Part shown: positions 52,564 to 61,156 of the stretch, one piece after another
Numbering within the stretch: position 1 is the stretch's first letter
Layout: every line of letters starts with the position of its first letter
Origin: Suilimivivens sp045586385
GTDB taxonomy: Bacteria; Bacillota; Clostridia; Lachnospirales; Lachnospiraceae
Assembly (NCBI GenBank): GCA_045586385.1
Contig: JAZNAE010000096.1
Location: 7,418 to 71,417 of the forward strand
Direction: 5' to 3'
DNA: 64,000 nucleotides
Notes under the pieces: generated by a model
The model's input: the letters and a program-made list of their open reading frames with translations, nothing else
Database searches by the model: none
Told to the model about the DNA's origin: nothing
Program-made: the position numbers and the translations under genes

Positions 52564-52592
52564 ATAATATATTAAAGAAAGGACGAACAAAA

Positions 52593-55500
52593 ATGTATCA
52601 AAAAGTATCCACTAACCTGAATTTTGTAGATCGTGAAAAAGACATCGAAAAATTCTGGCGCGACAATGACATTTTCAAAAAGAGTATGGAAAACCGCAAA
52701 GAGGGACCTACTTACACCTTCTACGACGGACCTCCTACTGCAAACGGTAAGCCCCACATCGGTCATGTGCTTACCCGTGTAATTAAAGATATGATTCCCA
52801 GATACCGTACCATGAAAGGCTATATGGTACCCCGTAAGGCAGGCTGGGATACCCACGGACTTCCTGTTGAGCTTGAAGTAGAAAAGTTACTTGGACTTGA
52901 TGGTAAGGAACAGATTGAAGAATATGGTCTGGATCCTTTTATCGATAAGTGTAAGGAAAGCGTTTGGAAATACAAAGGTATGTGGGAAGATTTCTCCGGC
53001 ACTGTTGGTTTCTGGGCAGATATGGATGATCCTTATGTAACTTACCATGATGATTTCATCGAATCCGAATGGTGGGCATTAAAGCAGATTTGGGATAAGA
53101 AGCTTTTGTACAAGGGCTTTAAGATTGTACCTTACTGTCCCCGCTGCGGTACTCCTTTATCTTCTCATGAAGTAGCACAGGGCTACAAGGCTGTTAAGGA
53201 ACGTTCCGCAGTTGTTCGTTTCAAGGTAGTAGGCGAAGATGCATATTTCCTTGCGTGGACAACAACCCCTTGGACACTTCCTTCCAACGTGGCACTTTGT
53301 GTAAACCCGGAAGAAACTTATGTAAAAGTAAAAGCAGCGGACGGTTATACCTATTACATGGCCCAGGCACTTCTTGACAACGTACTTGGCTCCCTTGCAG
53401 AAGAAGGTAAGGCTGCTTATGAAGTATTAGAAACCTATGTTGGTAAGGATTTAGAATACAAAGAATATGAACCTCTTTTTGCTTGTGCAGGAGAAGCAGC
53501 TGCAAAACAGCATAAGAAAGGTCACTATGTAACCTGTGACGGTTATGTAACCATGTCAGACGGTACCGGTATCGTTCACATCGCACCTGCATTCGGTGAA
53601 GATGATGCTCAGGTGGGACGTAAGTATGATCTTCCTTTTGTACAGTTTGTTGACGGTGCAGGTAATATGACCGAGGAAACTGCCTATGCAGGTAAGTTTG
53701 TAAAAGATGCTGACAAGGATATCCTTGTTGACCTTGATAAGGAAGGTAAATTATTCTCCGCTCCTAAGTTTGAGCATGATTATCCTTTCTGCTGGAGATG
53801 TGATACGCCCCTTATTTACTATGCAAGAGAATCCTGGTTCATCAAAATGACAGCAGTACGTGATGACTTGGTTCGCAACAATAAAACTGTAAACTGGATT
53901 CCTGAATCTATCGGTGAAGGACGTTTCGGTAACTGGCTTGAAAATATTCAGGACTGGGGACTTTCCCGTGACCGTTACTGGGGTACACCTCTTAATATCT
54001 GGGAATGTGAGGAATGTAAGCATCAGGAAGCAATCGGTTCCCGTGCACAGCTTGAAGAAATGAGCGGTAATTCCGAAGCGAAAACAGTAGAGCTTCACAG
54101 ACCTTATATTGATGCAATCACCTGTACTTGTCCCAAGTGTGGTAAGACTATGAAGAGAGTGCCGGAAGTTATCGACTGCTGGTTTGACTCCGGAGCAATG
54201 CCTTTTGCACAGCACCATTATCCTTTTGAGAATAAGGACCTGTTCGAGGCACAGTTCCCCGCACAGTTTATTTCCGAAGCAGTTGACCAGACAAGAGGTT
54301 GGTTCTACTCCCTGATGGCAGAGTCCACACTGCTCTTTAACAAGGCTCCTTATGAAAACGTAATCGTATTAGGCCACGTGCAGGACGAAAACGGACAGAA
54401 AATGAGTAAGAGTAAGGGAAATGCGGTAGATCCTTTCGATGCACTTTCCACCTACGGCGCGGACGCAATCAGATGGTATTTCTACATCAACTCCGCACCT
54501 TGGCTTCCCAACCGTTTCCACGGTAAGGCAGTTCAGGAAGGACAGCGTAAGTTCCTAGGAACCCTTTGGAATACCTATGCATTCTTCGTACTGTATGCAA
54601 ACATCGACAATTTCGATGCAACTAAGTATGCGTTGAAATATGATAAACTTCCTGTTATGGATAAGTGGTTACTTTCCAAGTTAAATACCGCTATCAAGGG
54701 AGTGGACGATAACTTAAATAACTACAGAATTCCCGAAGCGGCAAGAGTTCTTGACAATTTTGTGGATGAAATGAGTAATTGGTACGTCCGTCGTTGTCGT
54801 GAACGTTTCTGGGCAAAAGGCATGGAGCAGGATAAGATTAATGCTTACATGACACTGTACACAGCTCTTGTTGAAATCAGCAAGGCAGCAGCACCCATGG
54901 TACCTTTCATGACAGAAGAAATTTACTTGAATCTTGTAAAGAGTGTCAATGCGGATGCTCCCGAAAGTATTCATTTATGTGACTTCCCTGCGGTTAACGA
55001 AGATATGATTGACAAGAAACTGGAAGAAAGCATGGATGCAGTGCTTAAAATGGTTGTTATGGGCCGTGCAGCCCGTAATGCGGCAAATATCAAGAACCGT
55101 CAGCCCATCGGAACTATGTTTGTCAAAGCGGAAACTACCCTTGATGATTTCTTTAAAGAGATTATTGAAGATGAACTTAACGTGAAGGCAGTAACCTTTA
55201 CCGATGATGTCAGAGACTTTACAAGCTACAGCTTTAAGCCTCAGCTTAAGACAGTTGGTCCTAAGTATGGTAAGCAGCTTGGCGGTATCAGAGAATATTT
55301 AGGAAACCTTGATGGCAATGCAGCCATGGATGAACTGAAAGCAAAAGGAGCACTGGTATTTGACGTAAACGGCACAGAGGTTTCTCTTGCAGAAGAAGAT
55401 TTGCTGATTGAAATGAGCCAGAAAGAAGGTTATGTATCCGAAGCAGATAATTATGTGACGGTTGTACTGGATACCAACCTGACAGAAGAACTCATTGAAG

Positions 55501-55748
55501 AAGGATTTGTTTACGAAGTCATCAGTAAAATCCAGACCATGCGTAAGGATGCAGACTTTGAAGTAATGGATCATATCAAAGTAAGTATCAGTGGTAATCA
55601 GAAACTCTCTGATATTGTAATGGCAAATGAAAAAGCTATCTCCGAAAAAGTATTGGCGGACGCGATACTTAAGGATGAAACATTATCTGTCAGCAAGGAA
55701 TGGAATGTAAACGGAGAAACCGTAACAATCGGTGTGGAAAAAGTATAA
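52593..55748 (+). CDS. ileS: Isoleucyl-tRNA synthetase (long, type 2)
   Basis: 1051-residue class I synthetase that charges tRNA-Ile. The ATP motifs are PPTANGKPHIGHVLTRV and KMSKSKGNAVDP. CPRCG, CEECK and CPKCG zinc-ribbon pairs are present, and the anticodon-binding region is complete. The length and the PTANGKPHIGH form of the HIGH motif fit the eukaryote-like IleS2 type, which in known cases is insensitive to mupirocin; sensitivity here is not tested. Expression is under the T-box. Confidence 0.97.
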   Translation: MYQKVSTNLNFVDREKDIEKFWRDNDIFKKSMENRKEGPTYTFYDGPPTANGKPHIGHVLTRVIKDMIPRYRTMKGYMVPRKAGWDTHGLPVELEVEKLLGLDGKEQIEEYGLDPFIDKCKESVWKYKGMWEDFSGTVGFWADMDDPYVTYHDDFIESEWWALKQIWDKKLLYKGFKIVPYCPRCGTPLSSHEVAQGYKAVKERSAVVRFKVVGEDAYFLAWTTTPWTLPSNVALCVNPEETYVKVKAADGYTYYMAQALLDNVLGSLAEEGKAAYEVLETYVGKDLEYKEYEPLFACAGEAAAKQHKKGHYVTCDGYVTMSDGTGIVHIAPAFGEDDAQVGRKYDLPFVQFVDGAGNMTEETAYAGKFVKDADKDILVDLDKEGKLFSAPKFEHDYPFCWRCDTPLIYYARESWFIKMTAVRDDLVRNNKTVNWIPESIGEGRFGNWLENIQDWGLSRDRYWGTPLNIWECEECKHQEAIGSRAQLEEMSGNSEAKTVELHRPYIDAITCTCPKCGKTMKRVPEVIDCWFDSGAMPFAQHHYPFENKDLFEAQFPAQFISEAVDQTRGWFYSLMAESTLLFNKAPYENVIVLGHVQDENGQKMSKSKGNAVDPFDALSTYGADAIRWYFYINSAPWLPNRFHGKAVQEGQRKFLGTLWNTYAFFVLYANIDNFDATKYALKYDKLPVMDKWLLSKLNTAIKGVDDNLNNYRIPEAARVLDNFVDEMSNWYVRRCRERFWAKGMEQDKINAYMTLYTALVEISKAAAPMVPFMTEEIYLNLVKSVNADAPESIHLCDFPAVNEDMIDKKLEESMDAVLKMVVMGRAARNAANIKNRQPIGTMFVKAETTLDDFFKEIIEDELNVKAVTFTDDVRDFTSYSFKPQLKTVGPKYGKQLGGIREYLGNLDGNAAMDELKAKGALVFDVNGTEVSLAEEDLLIEMSQKEGYVSEADNYVTVVLDTNLTEELIEEGFVYEVISKIQTMRKDADFEVMDHIKVSISGNQKLSDIVMANEKAISEKVLADAILKDETLSVSKEWNVNGETVTIGVEKV

Positions 55749-55768
55749 AAAACAGTAAAAATAACAAA

Positions 55769-55802
55769 GGGGTGCAGGTGTTATGGAAGACAGCTGCACC
55801 CT
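55769..55802 (+). terminator. Hairpin after ileS
   Basis: AAGGGGTGCAG/CTGCACCCTT stem with a 16-base loop; only a short T-rich tail follows. Confidence 0.6.
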
Positions 55803-55830
55803 TGTGATTTGTGGATGATTATAGTATAAT
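55802..55830 (+). promoter_or_regulatory. Promoter of glgP
   Basis: TTGTGA (55802-55807), a 17-bp spacer and TATAAT (55825-55830). Confidence 0.6.
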
Positions 55831-55874
55831 AGTACTTAAGCCTTATAAAAATACTATAATTTCGGAGGTAGAAT

Positions 55875-58358
55875 ATGGCTAAAAAAACTACACCGGCACT
55901 TGCTTCCTTTGACAAAGAGTTATTCAAAAGAAGTGTGCTCTATAACGTAAAAACTTTATACAGAAAAACATTGGAAGAAGCAACACCGCAGCAGATTTTC
56001 CAGGCGGTTGCTTATGCGATTAAGGATGCGGTTGTCGACAATTGGATGACAACACAGCAGGAATATGAAAAACAGGATCCTAAGACAGTGTATTATTTGT
56101 CCATGGAATTTTTAATGGGACGTGCACTTGGAAATAATATTATCAATTTGCAGGCATATAAACCGGTAAAAGAAGCATTGGATGAATTGGGCGTTGATTT
56201 AAATGTGGTGGAAGACCAGGAGCCTGATGCAGCCCTTGGCAACGGTGGTCTGGGAAGACTCGCAGCATGCTTCCTCGATTCTCTTGCAACCTTAGGTTAT
56301 GCAGCTTACGGATGCGGTATCAGATACCGTTATGGTATGTTCAAGCAGGAAATTAAAGATGGTTATCAGGTAGAAGTGCCGGATAACTGGCTGGTAGACG
56401 GAAATCCTTTTGAACTGAGAAGACCGGAATATGCCAAAGAGGTTAAGTTTGGCGGTTATGTAGGTGTCCGTACCGATGAAAACGGAAGAAATCATTATAG
56501 TCAGGAAGGTTATCAGAGTGTCAGAGCCATTCCTTATGATCTTCCTATCGTTGGTTATGGTAATGGTATTGTAAATACCCTTCGTATCTGGGATGCCGAA
56601 GCTGTGGAATGCTTCCAGCTTGATTCCTTTGATAAAGGAGACTATCAGAAGGCTGTAGAACAGGCGAACCTTGCCAGAAATATTGTAGAAGTTCTCTATC
56701 CCAATGACAATCACTATGCAGGAAAGGAACTTCGTTTAAAACAACAGTATTTCTTTATTTCTGCATCCGTGCAGGAAGCAATTGAAAAATATATGCGTAA
56801 GCATGATGATATCCGTAAGTTCCATGAAAAAGTAACCTTCCAGTTAAACGATACCCATCCTACCGTTGCAGTGGCGGAACTGATGAGAATCTTAATGGAT
56901 GAATATTTCCTCACATGGAATGAGGCGTGGGAAGTAACTACCAAGACATGTGCTTATACCAACCATACCATTATGTCAGAAGCTTTGGAAAAATGGCCGA
57001 TTGAATTGTTCTCAAGACTGCTTCCCAGAGTATATCAGATTATCGAAGAGATTAACCGCAGATTCATTGAGAAGATACAGCAGATGTATCCCGGCAATCA
57101 GGAAAAGGTCCGCAAGATGGCAATCATTTATGACGGACAGGTAAAAATGGCACATCTTGCCATTGCAGCCGGCTATTCTGTAAACGGTGTTGCGAGACTT
57201 CATACCGAAATTTTAAAGAATCAGGAATTGAAAGATTTCTATGAAATGATGCCTGAGAAGTTTAACAACAAGACCAACGGTATCACACAGAGACGTTTCT
57301 TGCTCCACGGAAATCCGCTTCTTGCTGACTGGGTAACTGCCCATGTAGGAAATGATTGGATTACAGATCTTCCCAAGATTAATAAACTGAAAGTATATGC
57401 GGATGATGAAAAAGCACAGCAGGAATTCATGAACATCAAGTATCAGAACAAAGTACGTCTTGCTGAATATATTAAAGAGCACAATGGAATTGAAGTTGAT
57501 CCCCGTTCAATTTTTGACGTACAGGTTAAGAGACTTCATGAGTATAAGCGTCAGCTTCTGAATATCCTGCATGTGATGTACTTATATAATCAGTTAAAGG
57601 ACAATCCGGAGATGGATTTCTATCCCAGAACCTTTATCTTCGGTGCAAAAGCGGCGGCGGGTTATTACAATGCCAAGATGACCATTAAGCTGATTAATTC
57701 GGTGGCAGATGTGGTAAACAATGACCCTGCTATTAACGGTAAGATAAAAGTGGTATTTATTGAAAACTACAGGGTGTCCAACGCAGAAATGATTTTTGCG
57801 GCAGCAGATGTTTCTGAACAGATTTCTACAGCAAGTAAGGAAGCTTCCGGTACCGGTAACATGAAGTTCATGTTAAACGGTGCACTTACCATTGGAACCA
57901 TGGACGGTGCCAACGTAGAAATCGTAGAAGAAGTAGGTGCAGAAAACGCAGTTATTTTCGGACTTTCCTCAGATGAGGTTATTCACTTTGAAAATTATGG
58001 CGGATATGATCCGAATGAAATTTTCAATAATGACCCGGATGTGAGAAGAGTGCTTATGCAGCTCATTAACGGAACCTATTCCCCTAATGATCCTGACAGA
58101 TTCAGAACTCTTTATAACTCATTGCTGAATACCATCAGTACATCCAAGGCGGATACTTACTTTATACTGAAGGATTTCAAGGCATATGCGGCAGCTCAGA
58201 AGAGAGTGGAAGAAGCATATCGGGATGAAAGCGGCTGGGCAAAGAGTGCTATTTTAAATGTGGCATGTTGCGGTAAGTTTACATCTGACAGAACCATTCA
58301 GGAATATGTGGATGATATCTGGCATTTGGATAAGGTGGTTTTACCTAAGAAAAAATAG
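55875..58358 (+). CDS. glgP: Glycogen/starch/maltodextrin phosphorylase
   Basis: 827-residue GT35 phosphorylase that releases glucose 1-phosphate from alpha-1,4-glucans. The PLP-binding motif EASGTGNMKFMLNG is intact. DQEPDAALGNGGLGRLAACF and KRLHEYKRQLLNILHVMYLY are further family signatures. Length and motifs match the standard bacterial enzyme. It has its own promoter, a CGGAGG ribosome site and a terminator. No other glycogen gene is in the window. Confidence 0.97.
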   Translation: MAKKTTPALASFDKELFKRSVLYNVKTLYRKTLEEATPQQIFQAVAYAIKDAVVDNWMTTQQEYEKQDPKTVYYLSMEFLMGRALGNNIINLQAYKPVKEALDELGVDLNVVEDQEPDAALGNGGLGRLAACFLDSLATLGYAAYGCGIRYRYGMFKQEIKDGYQVEVPDNWLVDGNPFELRRPEYAKEVKFGGYVGVRTDENGRNHYSQEGYQSVRAIPYDLPIVGYGNGIVNTLRIWDAEAVECFQLDSFDKGDYQKAVEQANLARNIVEVLYPNDNHYAGKELRLKQQYFFISASVQEAIEKYMRKHDDIRKFHEKVTFQLNDTHPTVAVAELMRILMDEYFLTWNEAWEVTTKTCAYTNHTIMSEALEKWPIELFSRLLPRVYQIIEEINRRFIEKIQQMYPGNQEKVRKMAIIYDGQVKMAHLAIAAGYSVNGVARLHTEILKNQELKDFYEMMPEKFNNKTNGITQRRFLLHGNPLLADWVTAHVGNDWITDLPKINKLKVYADDEKAQQEFMNIKYQNKVRLAEYIKEHNGIEVDPRSIFDVQVKRLHEYKRQLLNILHVMYLYNQLKDNPEMDFYPRTFIFGAKAAAGYYNAKMTIKLINSVADVVNNDPAINGKIKVVFIENYRVSNAEMIFAAADVSEQISTASKEASGTGNMKFMLNGALTIGTMDGANVEIVEEVGAENAVIFGLSSDEVIHFENYGGYDPNEIFNNDPDVRRVLMQLINGTYSPNDPDRFRTLYNSLLNTISTSKADTYFILKDFKAYAAAQKRVEEAYRDESGWAKSAILNVACCGKFTSDRTIQEYVDDIWHLDKVVLPKKK

Positions 58359-58370
58359 TTATAAATTATG

Positions 58371-58402
58371 AAAGGCGGTGTCATGAAGACATCGCCTTTT
58401 TA
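58371..58402. terminator. Terminator between glgP and the DUF3021 gene
   Basis: AAAGGCGGTGTC/GACATCGCCTTT (one G-U) with an ATGAA loop and T5. Confidence 0.85.
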
Positions 58403-58420
58403 TGAAAGCAAGATTATCAA

Positions 58421-58849
58421 CTATTCCTTACTAATTTTTGCAAGATGTTCATTTAAGCGGTTTGCTTCCCTTTTGTAGTAAAGGCTGAATCCAAACCAGA
58501 TGAGAAATGCGGCAATCAGCTCAATGATTACGAAAATAACAATTCCGGATATTCCGTATTCTGTAGGAATCCAACCGACAATGGAGGCGGTAATCAGCAT
58601 AAGCGTACATCCGATTCCCATGTGAATCAATATCTGCAATCCACGTGATAACTTTTCGTTATCATAAACGAGAGAGGGAACGGAAAATCCCAGACTGACG
58701 ATGACAGTACCTATTGCCATTTTAGTCAGAGACCAATTTTGCAACAGGAAGGTGCCGCCACCAATCGCATCAAATAATACACTGCATAATGTAAAAATAG
58801 TACATCCTAAAGAGAGTCCTGTTAATATCGTTTTAAATAATTTGTTCAT
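58421..58849 (-). CDS. DUF3021 membrane protein
   Basis: 142 residues with four helices (ILTGLSLGCTIFTLCSVLF near the N-terminus, YGISGIVIFVIIELIAAFLI near the third/fourth). DUF3021 proteins are typically encoded beside a LytTR regulator, as here, and in other species such membrane partners inhibit or sense for the regulator. It is co-transcribed with the LytTR gene 14 bases upstream. Confidence 0.85.
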   Translation of the reverse strand: MNKLFKTILTGLSLGCTIFTLCSVLFDAIGGGTFLLQNWSLTKMAIGTVIVSLGFSVPSLVYDNEKLSRGLQILIHMGIGCTLMLITASIVGWIPTEYGISGIVIFVIIELIAAFLIWFGFSLYYKREANRLNEHLAKISKE

Positions 58850-58863
58850 ATGATAATTCCTTT

Positions 58864-59295
58864 CTAGAGTCCTAATCGTTTTTTGAAAAGAGGGAGATAT
58901 TTACGGGAAATATAATCACCCTTTCCGTTATCCAATATTGCCAGCATACCGCTAAAAGACGGTTCAATTTTCTTAAGCTTTGATATGCTGATTAATGTAG
59001 TTTTGGATATCCGTACAAAACTGTCAGCCAAAAGTTCTTCAAATTCATACAAACATTTAGAAGATGTGTACTCTTTGTCTTTGCAAAGAATTTTGACGCC
59101 TCTTCCTAAAGAACAAACCATATAAATTTCCTCCGGCTTTAAAATGACAATGCTGTCATCTTCGTTTGCGGAAATGATTTTTTCTGTGTTCTGGATATAG
59201 GCCACCAGTTTATGAATATCTTCAGTAGCCTCCGGCGCATAAATGTTTACCTGAGGTTCTGCATATTCTTTGGATATCGTCAATGTAACATTCAA
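58864..59295 (-). CDS. LytTR-domain transcriptional regulator
   Basis: 143 residues. The C-terminal ~95 residues are a LytTR DNA-binding domain (DDSIVILKPEEIYMVCSLGR, then KTTLISISKLKKIEPSFSGM), with a short N-terminal extension instead of a receiver domain. Together with the DUF3021 partner it resembles LytTR regulatory systems. The AAGGAGGG ribosome site lies 13 bases from ATG 59295, a longer gap than usual, so the start is a little uncertain. Confidence 0.87.
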   Translation of the reverse strand: MNVTLTISKEYAEPQVNIYAPEATEDIHKLVAYIQNTEKIISANEDDSIVILKPEEIYMVCSLGRGVKILCKDKEYTSSKCLYEFEELLADSFVRISKTTLISISKLKKIEPSFSGMLAILDNGKGDYISRKYLPLFKKRLGL

Positions 59296-59417
59296 AAGAA
59301 GTATCCCTCCTTACATAAGTTTCAAATGTAATTACAATTTTTCCTGTGCACATTGTGAATATAACATACAAAAAGTATTTTGTCTTGAGATTTTACATGA
59401 GTGGTAAAAAGTCATGC

Positions 59418-59455
59418 ATGAAAAACAAAAGGCGACACCAAATGGTGTCGCCTTC
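59418..59455 (-). terminator. Terminator of the start-less small gene
   Basis: On the minus strand, AAGGCGACACC and GGTGTCGCCTT form a perfect 11-bp stem with a 4-base loop, followed by TTGTTTTTC. It lies 5 bases past the stop of the small ORF at 59460. Confidence 0.85.
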
Positions 59456-59459
59456 TTGC

Positions 59460-59711
59460 TTAGTATTGATATTCTCGGGTCTGATAAAGAAAGGTTCGTA
59501 TTCTGCAGTCGCTTCCGTAGGTTACAGTGCGGCAGCTTGTGGGTGCCTTTTGTTCTTTTATTTCTTCGGCTAATATTCTGGAGAAAGGATTCGCTTGGCG
59601 ATTACCAGAATAACCACCGGAGGAACCACCTGCGTCGCGGGAAGTCTTCTTTATGGTGCTGACTGCGGATACGGTGTGAACTTTGAAAATGCCGTTAAAT
59701 CCGTTTTCTGC
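59460..59711 (-). pseudogene. 83-codon ORF with strong ribosome site but no canonical start codon
   Basis: The frame is open from after TGA (59738-59736) to TAA (59462-59460). The product contains KVHTVSAVSTIKKTSRDAGG, NPFSRILAEEIKEQ and a C-terminal TVTYGSDCRIRTFLYQTREY, like small uncharacterised Lachnospiraceae proteins I recall. A perfect AAGGAGGG (59725-59718) sits where a start should follow, yet the in-frame codons are ATA, GTC, GCA, GAA, AAC. GTC (59714-59712) is one substitution from GTG. No ATG, GTG or TTG is in frame. It ends in a clean terminator. Either the start was lost recently or a rare start is used. Confidence 0.6.
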
Positions 59712-59738
59712 GACTATCCCTCCTTGGATGATATTTCA

Positions 59739-60164
59739 ACAGTTACATTTCTTTCTATCATATATATCGACAAAAAAGAATAAAACTTTAGTACCAAAGT
59801 CCTATAGCTGTAATTTTTTGGTTTTTAAATAACAATTAGGAAGAATTGCTTATGTTTTAATACGCAGAGTATAAAGTAAAGATAACAAAACGCAAATTGA
59901 AAAAGGAAAGGATAATAAGTAAATGAAAAGAGAATGCCAAACTCAAAAATAATTGCAATATCGAATAAAATATGATAATATAACAACAAAGCAAATGGTT
60001 TCTTTAAGCGTCAGCTTATTAGCGGCATAGCCGTATCTTGACCTAAGGTCAGTTCTTATTTCTTGGAATCCTGCTTTTATTACCCAACAAAACAGCAAGA
60101 GCAGGAAAAAAGCACTGTTTATTTTGTGTAGTCTTTGTTTATTCCTGCAAAAGGAGGACATTGT
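59739..60164 (+). other. Intergenic region with a probable promoter and structured leader
   Basis: TTGCAA (59953-59958), 17 bp and TAATAT (59976-59981) form a likely promoter ~180 bases before the Rpn gene. Its leader contains the palindrome TGACCTAAGGTCA, the small dyad CGGC-ATA-GCCG and a CCTGC/GCAGG hairpin. A 9-codon ORF (59923-59952) with AAAGGA upstream may be chance. The minus-strand reading contains TDLRSRYGYAANKLTLKET, which I associate with small ORFs near mobile DNA. Nothing else gene-like is seen. Confidence 0.4.
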
Positions 60165-61040
60165 ATGACACAAAATGTAACTACGAAGCTAGAAAAACTA
60201 AATTTGACAGACCGGTTTTTGTTCGATGAAACCATGGAGGATATGGAAGCCTATGAAGCAACCGTAAGTATATTGCTTGAGAACGAAATAGAACTTCTTG
60301 CTCGTCCGGAGACGGAAAAGGAATTTAGAGTCTCGCCGGAACTTAGGACTATTCGCCTGGATGTTATCAGTATGGATAAAGAAAAGACGCTTTATTACAC
60401 AGAAATGCAGAACAGGAACACCGGTAATTTGTTAAAGAGAAGCCGCTATTATCAGGCACATTTGGATGTTTCATTATTAGAACCGGGATGCACGGACTTT
60501 AATGAATTGAATGACAGTTTTTTAATAATGATTGCACCCTTTGATTTGTTTGGAAAAGGTTTATATCGATATACCTTTGAAGGGACATGCAGGGAGTGCC
60601 CGGAGCTAAAACTTGGGGATGGTGCAGTTAAAGTATTTATCAATACTAAAGGTACAAACAAAGAAATGTTTTCTGAGGAATTTTTGGAATTCATGGAATA
60701 TCTTAACCAGACAAATGATGATATGGCTAGACAGAGTAAAAGTCAGAGAATCAGGCGAATTCATGAAAGGGTGAAAAAGGTAAAAACTTCAGAGAAGATA
60801 GGGGTGAAGTATATGCAGTTATGGGAAGAGATGGCTCTGGCAAGGAAAGAAGGCGAAAGAAGTAAACTGGTAGCATTAATATGCAAGAAGCTTCGGAAGG
60901 GGTTATCTTCAAGGCAGATAGCAGAAATGCTGGAGGAAGACTTATCTGTTATTCAGGATATATATGAAGTAGCCCTGTCTTATGCACCTGATTATGCGGA
61001 AGAAAAAGTGTTGGCGGCCTGGATAGAGCATCATGAGTAA
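60165..61040 (+). CDS. Rpn/PD-(D/E)XK nuclease family protein (transposase_31-like)
   Basis: 291 residues. The nuclease core is at the N-terminus: Asp in TIRLDVIS and the E-x-Q form of the motif in YYTEMQNRN, as in Rpn recombination-promoting nucleases and related Lachnospiraceae proteins. The C-terminal region is basic and helical (SQRIRRIHERVKKVKTSEK) and ends with a helix-turn-helix-like LSSRQIAEMLEEDLSVIQD. These genes are often multicopy. GGAGG 7 bases before ATG 60165 decides the start over the frame from 60135. Its transposition ability is unproven, and no terminal repeats were found. Confidence 0.85.
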   Translation: MTQNVTTKLEKLNLTDRFLFDETMEDMEAYEATVSILLENEIELLARPETEKEFRVSPELRTIRLDVISMDKEKTLYYTEMQNRNTGNLLKRSRYYQAHLDVSLLEPGCTDFNELNDSFLIMIAPFDLFGKGLYRYTFEGTCRECPELKLGDGAVKVFINTKGTNKEMFSEEFLEFMEYLNQTNDDMARQSKSQRIRRIHERVKKVKTSEKIGVKYMQLWEEMALARKEGERSKLVALICKKLRKGLSSRQIAEMLEEDLSVIQDIYEVALSYAPDYAEEKVLAAWIEHHE

Positions 61041-61058
61041 AGAACTTTGCATTCAGAA

Positions 61059-61087
61059 TTGCAAACCGCACTGTTTTATCTTATAAT
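61059..61087 (+). promoter_or_regulatory. Promoter of the hydratase gene
   Basis: TTGCAA (61059-61064), a 17-bp spacer and TATAAT (61082-61087). Confidence 0.65.
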
Positions 61088-61156
61088 GTAACAGGTTAGT
61101 AACAAAGAAATGTAAGTAGAGATAAAACATTTAGATAAATTTAGGAGGAGTATCTC

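Noticed and set aside
59346..59783. Plus-strand ORFs of 62-82 codons
   Set aside because: They are antisense to the better-supported start-less minus-strand frame with its ribosome site and terminator.
60165..61040. Intact insertion sequence around the Rpn-type gene
   Set aside because: No terminal inverted repeats or target duplications could be found at the flanks by eye.
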